Shown in pieces: positions 6,466 through 8,024 of a DNA stretch of 8,024 nucleotides. The translations under genes and the position numbers were made by a program. Positions within the stretch are counted from its first letter, which is position 1, and each line of letters begins with the position of its first letter. The notes under the pieces are model-generated. The model was not told the DNA's origin. It worked only from the letters and a program-made list of their open reading frames with translations, and did not search any database. This stretch comes from Tenericutes bacterium HGW-Tenericutes-5 (GTDB taxonomy: Bacteria > Bacillota_I > Bacilli_A > Izemoplasmatales > Hujiaoplasmataceae), in contig PGXI01000064.1 in NCBI GenBank assembly GCA_002839125.1, forward strand, positions 1 through 8,024, in the 5' to 3' direction.

Positions 6466-8024
6466 ATGAGATTAGGTGTATTTAAAACTAAAGACAGTTT
6501 TCAAAAAGCCTTTAAAGAAAAATTAAAAAAGACTTACTACAAAGACATATCTGACTCTACAATTAGAGAAAGATATAATATATTAGGGCAATTAGTAAAG
6601 GAAGAAATTTCTAAAGATTGGCTAAATACAGAAAAAATAATCAGTGAAACTTCTGAAAAGAAAGTCTATTACTTCTCAATGGAATTTTTGATGGGTAGAC
6701 TTATTACCAACAATTTAATGAATATGGGTATCAGAGATGTTTGCGAAGACGGTTTTAAAGAAATGGGCTTTGATTTAAACGAAGTAGAAGATTATGAATC
6801 TGATCCCGGTCTTGGAAACGGTGGTCTTGGCAGACTAGCAGCTTGTTACTTAGATTCGATGGCATCACTTGGTATTTTAGGTTACGGCCAATGCATTCGT
6901 TATCGTTATGGATTATTTCGCCAAAAAATAAAGAATGGCTATCAAGAAGAACGCCCAGACAACTGGTTAAATGACGGTTATGTTTGGGAGATTAGAAGAC
7001 AAGAAAAATCAGTTGATATTCCTTTCTTTGGTTATGTTAATTGGGAAAATTCAAAAATGGTCTACCATCCAGCTGAAGTAATTCGCGCCGTACCATATGA
7101 TGTACCAATTGTAGGTGCTGATAATGGCATAGTTAATTACTTAAGACTTTGGAATGCCGAACCGGCAAAAAAATACCCGGAAAACAGATCTCCATTCGAT
7201 TACGAAACTGAACTTCAAAAAATCTCTGGATTTTTGTATCCAGATGATACAACATACGAAGGTAAACAATTAAGGATTAAGCAACAATACTTCTTATCTG
7301 CTGCTGGAGTTAAAAGTATAACTGAAGAGCATAAGAAAAAATTTAATACTTTATCAAACTTAGCAGATCATGTTGTAATGCATATCAATGATACACATCC
7401 TACCTTGATTATTCCTGAATTAATGAGAATACTTCTTGATGAAGAAAATATGGAGTGGGATGAAGCTTGGGCGATTGTGACTAAAGTTGTTGCTTATACA
7501 AATCATACAATTTTAGCTGAAGCATTAGAAAAATGGCCAATTGATATCATGAGACCTTTACTTCCAAGAATCTATCAATTAATTGAAGAAATTAACCGAA
7601 GATTCACATTAGAGTTATTAGAAAAATATGGTTATGAAAAAGAACAACTAATAAGAGAACTAGCCATCATCGGTGATGGAGTAGTGAGAATGGCTCATCT
7701 ATGCATCGTTACTAGTTTCTCAGTTAATGGGGTTGCTAAACTTCACACCGATATTTTAAAGAATATTGAAATGAAGAAATTCTATGACTTATATCCAGAA
7801 AAGTTTAATAATGTAACTAATGGAATAACTCATCGAAGATGGCTTCTTCACTCAAATAAGGAGTTAACAGCTTTAATCGCATCAAAAATAGGTGAAGGTT
7901 TCAAGAAAAATCCTAGTGAATTAGAAAAACTATTAGCTTTCGTTGATGATAAAGACTTCCAAGAAGCCTTTTTAGAAGTAAAATTACTAAAGAAGAAAGC
8001 TTTAGCCGAAAAAATATTTAATGA
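6466..8024 (+). CDS. glgP: Glycogen/maltodextrin phosphorylase, N-terminal part (runs off the right edge)
   Basis: GlgP uses inorganic phosphate to release glucose-1-phosphate from the non-reducing ends of alpha-1,4-glucan, a PLP-dependent GT35 reaction in the cytoplasm. The frame is open from ATG 6466 to the window end: 519 codons of an expected roughly 750-800. Family motifs appear in order: VYYFSMEFLMGR (67-78), ESDPGLGNGGLGRLAACYLD (111-130), ERPDNWL (162-168), MHINDTHPT (305-313), AYTNHTILAEALEKWP (343-358), SVNGVAKLH (419-427) and NVTNGITHRRWLLHSN (449-464). The N-terminus is short, as in bacterial phosphorylases, without the long regulatory extension of animal enzymes. The PLP-binding Lys and the C-terminal half lie beyond the edge, so integrity cannot be judged. 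A 76-nt gap without a visible hairpin terminator separates it from the GlgD-GlgA gene, so read-through is likely. Confidence 0.96.
   Translation, partial: MRLGVFKTKDSFQKAFKEKLKKTYYKDISDSTIRERYNILGQLVKEEISKDWLNTEKIISETSEKKVYYFSMEFLMGRLITNNLMNMGIRDVCEDGFKEMGFDLNEVEDYESDPGLGNGGLGRLAACYLDSMASLGILGYGQCIRYRYGLFRQKIKNGYQEERPDNWLNDGYVWEIRRQEKSVDIPFFGYVNWENSKMVYHPAEVIRAVPYDVPIVGADNGIVNYLRLWNAEPAKKYPENRSPFDYETELQKISGFLYPDDTTYEGKQLRIKQQYFLSAAGVKSITEEHKKKFNTLSNLADHVVMHINDTHPTLIIPELMRILLDEENMEWDEAWAIVTKVVAYTNHTILAEALEKWPIDIMRPLLPRIYQLIEEINRRFTLELLEKYGYEKEQLIRELAIIGDGVVRMAHLCIVTSFSVNGVAKLHTDILKNIEMKKFYDLYPEKFNNVTNGITHRRWLLHSNKELTALIASKIGEGFKKNPSELEKLLAFVDDKDFQEAFLEVKLLKKKALAEKIFN

Overview
The window is almost entirely coding on the + strand, AT-rich (roughly one third GC in the rows I counted by hand). 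It holds a glycogen biosynthesis and degradation cluster: recX - glgB - glgC - glgD::glgA (one fused ORF) - glgP (cut by the right edge). The gene order glgB-glgC-glgD-glgA-glgP is the one I know from Bacillus. The GlgD half also resembles the short Bacillus-type GlgD more than the longer clostridial type. TGA is used as a stop (glgC ends in TGA within an ATGA overlap) and Trp is TGG, so the standard bacterial code applies. Together these suggest an AT-rich Bacillota lineage or a deep Mollicutes-like relative that kept the standard code. The exact taxon cannot be fixed from this window.

Layout. Positions 2-184 are an open reading segment without a start. It reads like the end of an extracellular PKD/Ig-like beta-sandwich domain and runs, without a stop, into the RecX frame. 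recX (185-964) encodes a RecA modulator. After 18 nt comes glgB (983-2836, branching enzyme). After 11 nt comes glgC (2848-3978, ADP-glucose pyrophosphorylase), which overlaps the next gene by 4 nt. That gene (3975-6389) is an 804-residue protein joining a complete, catalytically degenerate GlgD to a complete GlgA glycogen synthase. A 76-nt gap with two extended -10 promoter-like sites precedes glgP (6466 to the right edge, 519 codons seen). No gene-free stretch exceeds 300 bases. I saw no RNA genes, mobile elements, CRISPR or long repeats.

How the genes work together. GlgC makes ADP-glucose from ATP and glucose-1-phosphate. GlgD is the non-catalytic partner that in Bacillota modulates GlgC. 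GlgA adds glucose from ADP-glucose to alpha-1,4 chains, GlgB introduces alpha-1,6 branches, and GlgP phosphorolyses the polymer back to glucose-1-phosphate. Because GlgD binds GlgC in related organisms, the GlgD::GlgA fusion would physically tie the ADP-glucose producer to its consumer. This is the most interesting feature of the window. The second is the unexplained left edge, where a surface-protein-like segment is in frame with RecX and recX lacks the Shine-Dalgarno site that every other gene here has.
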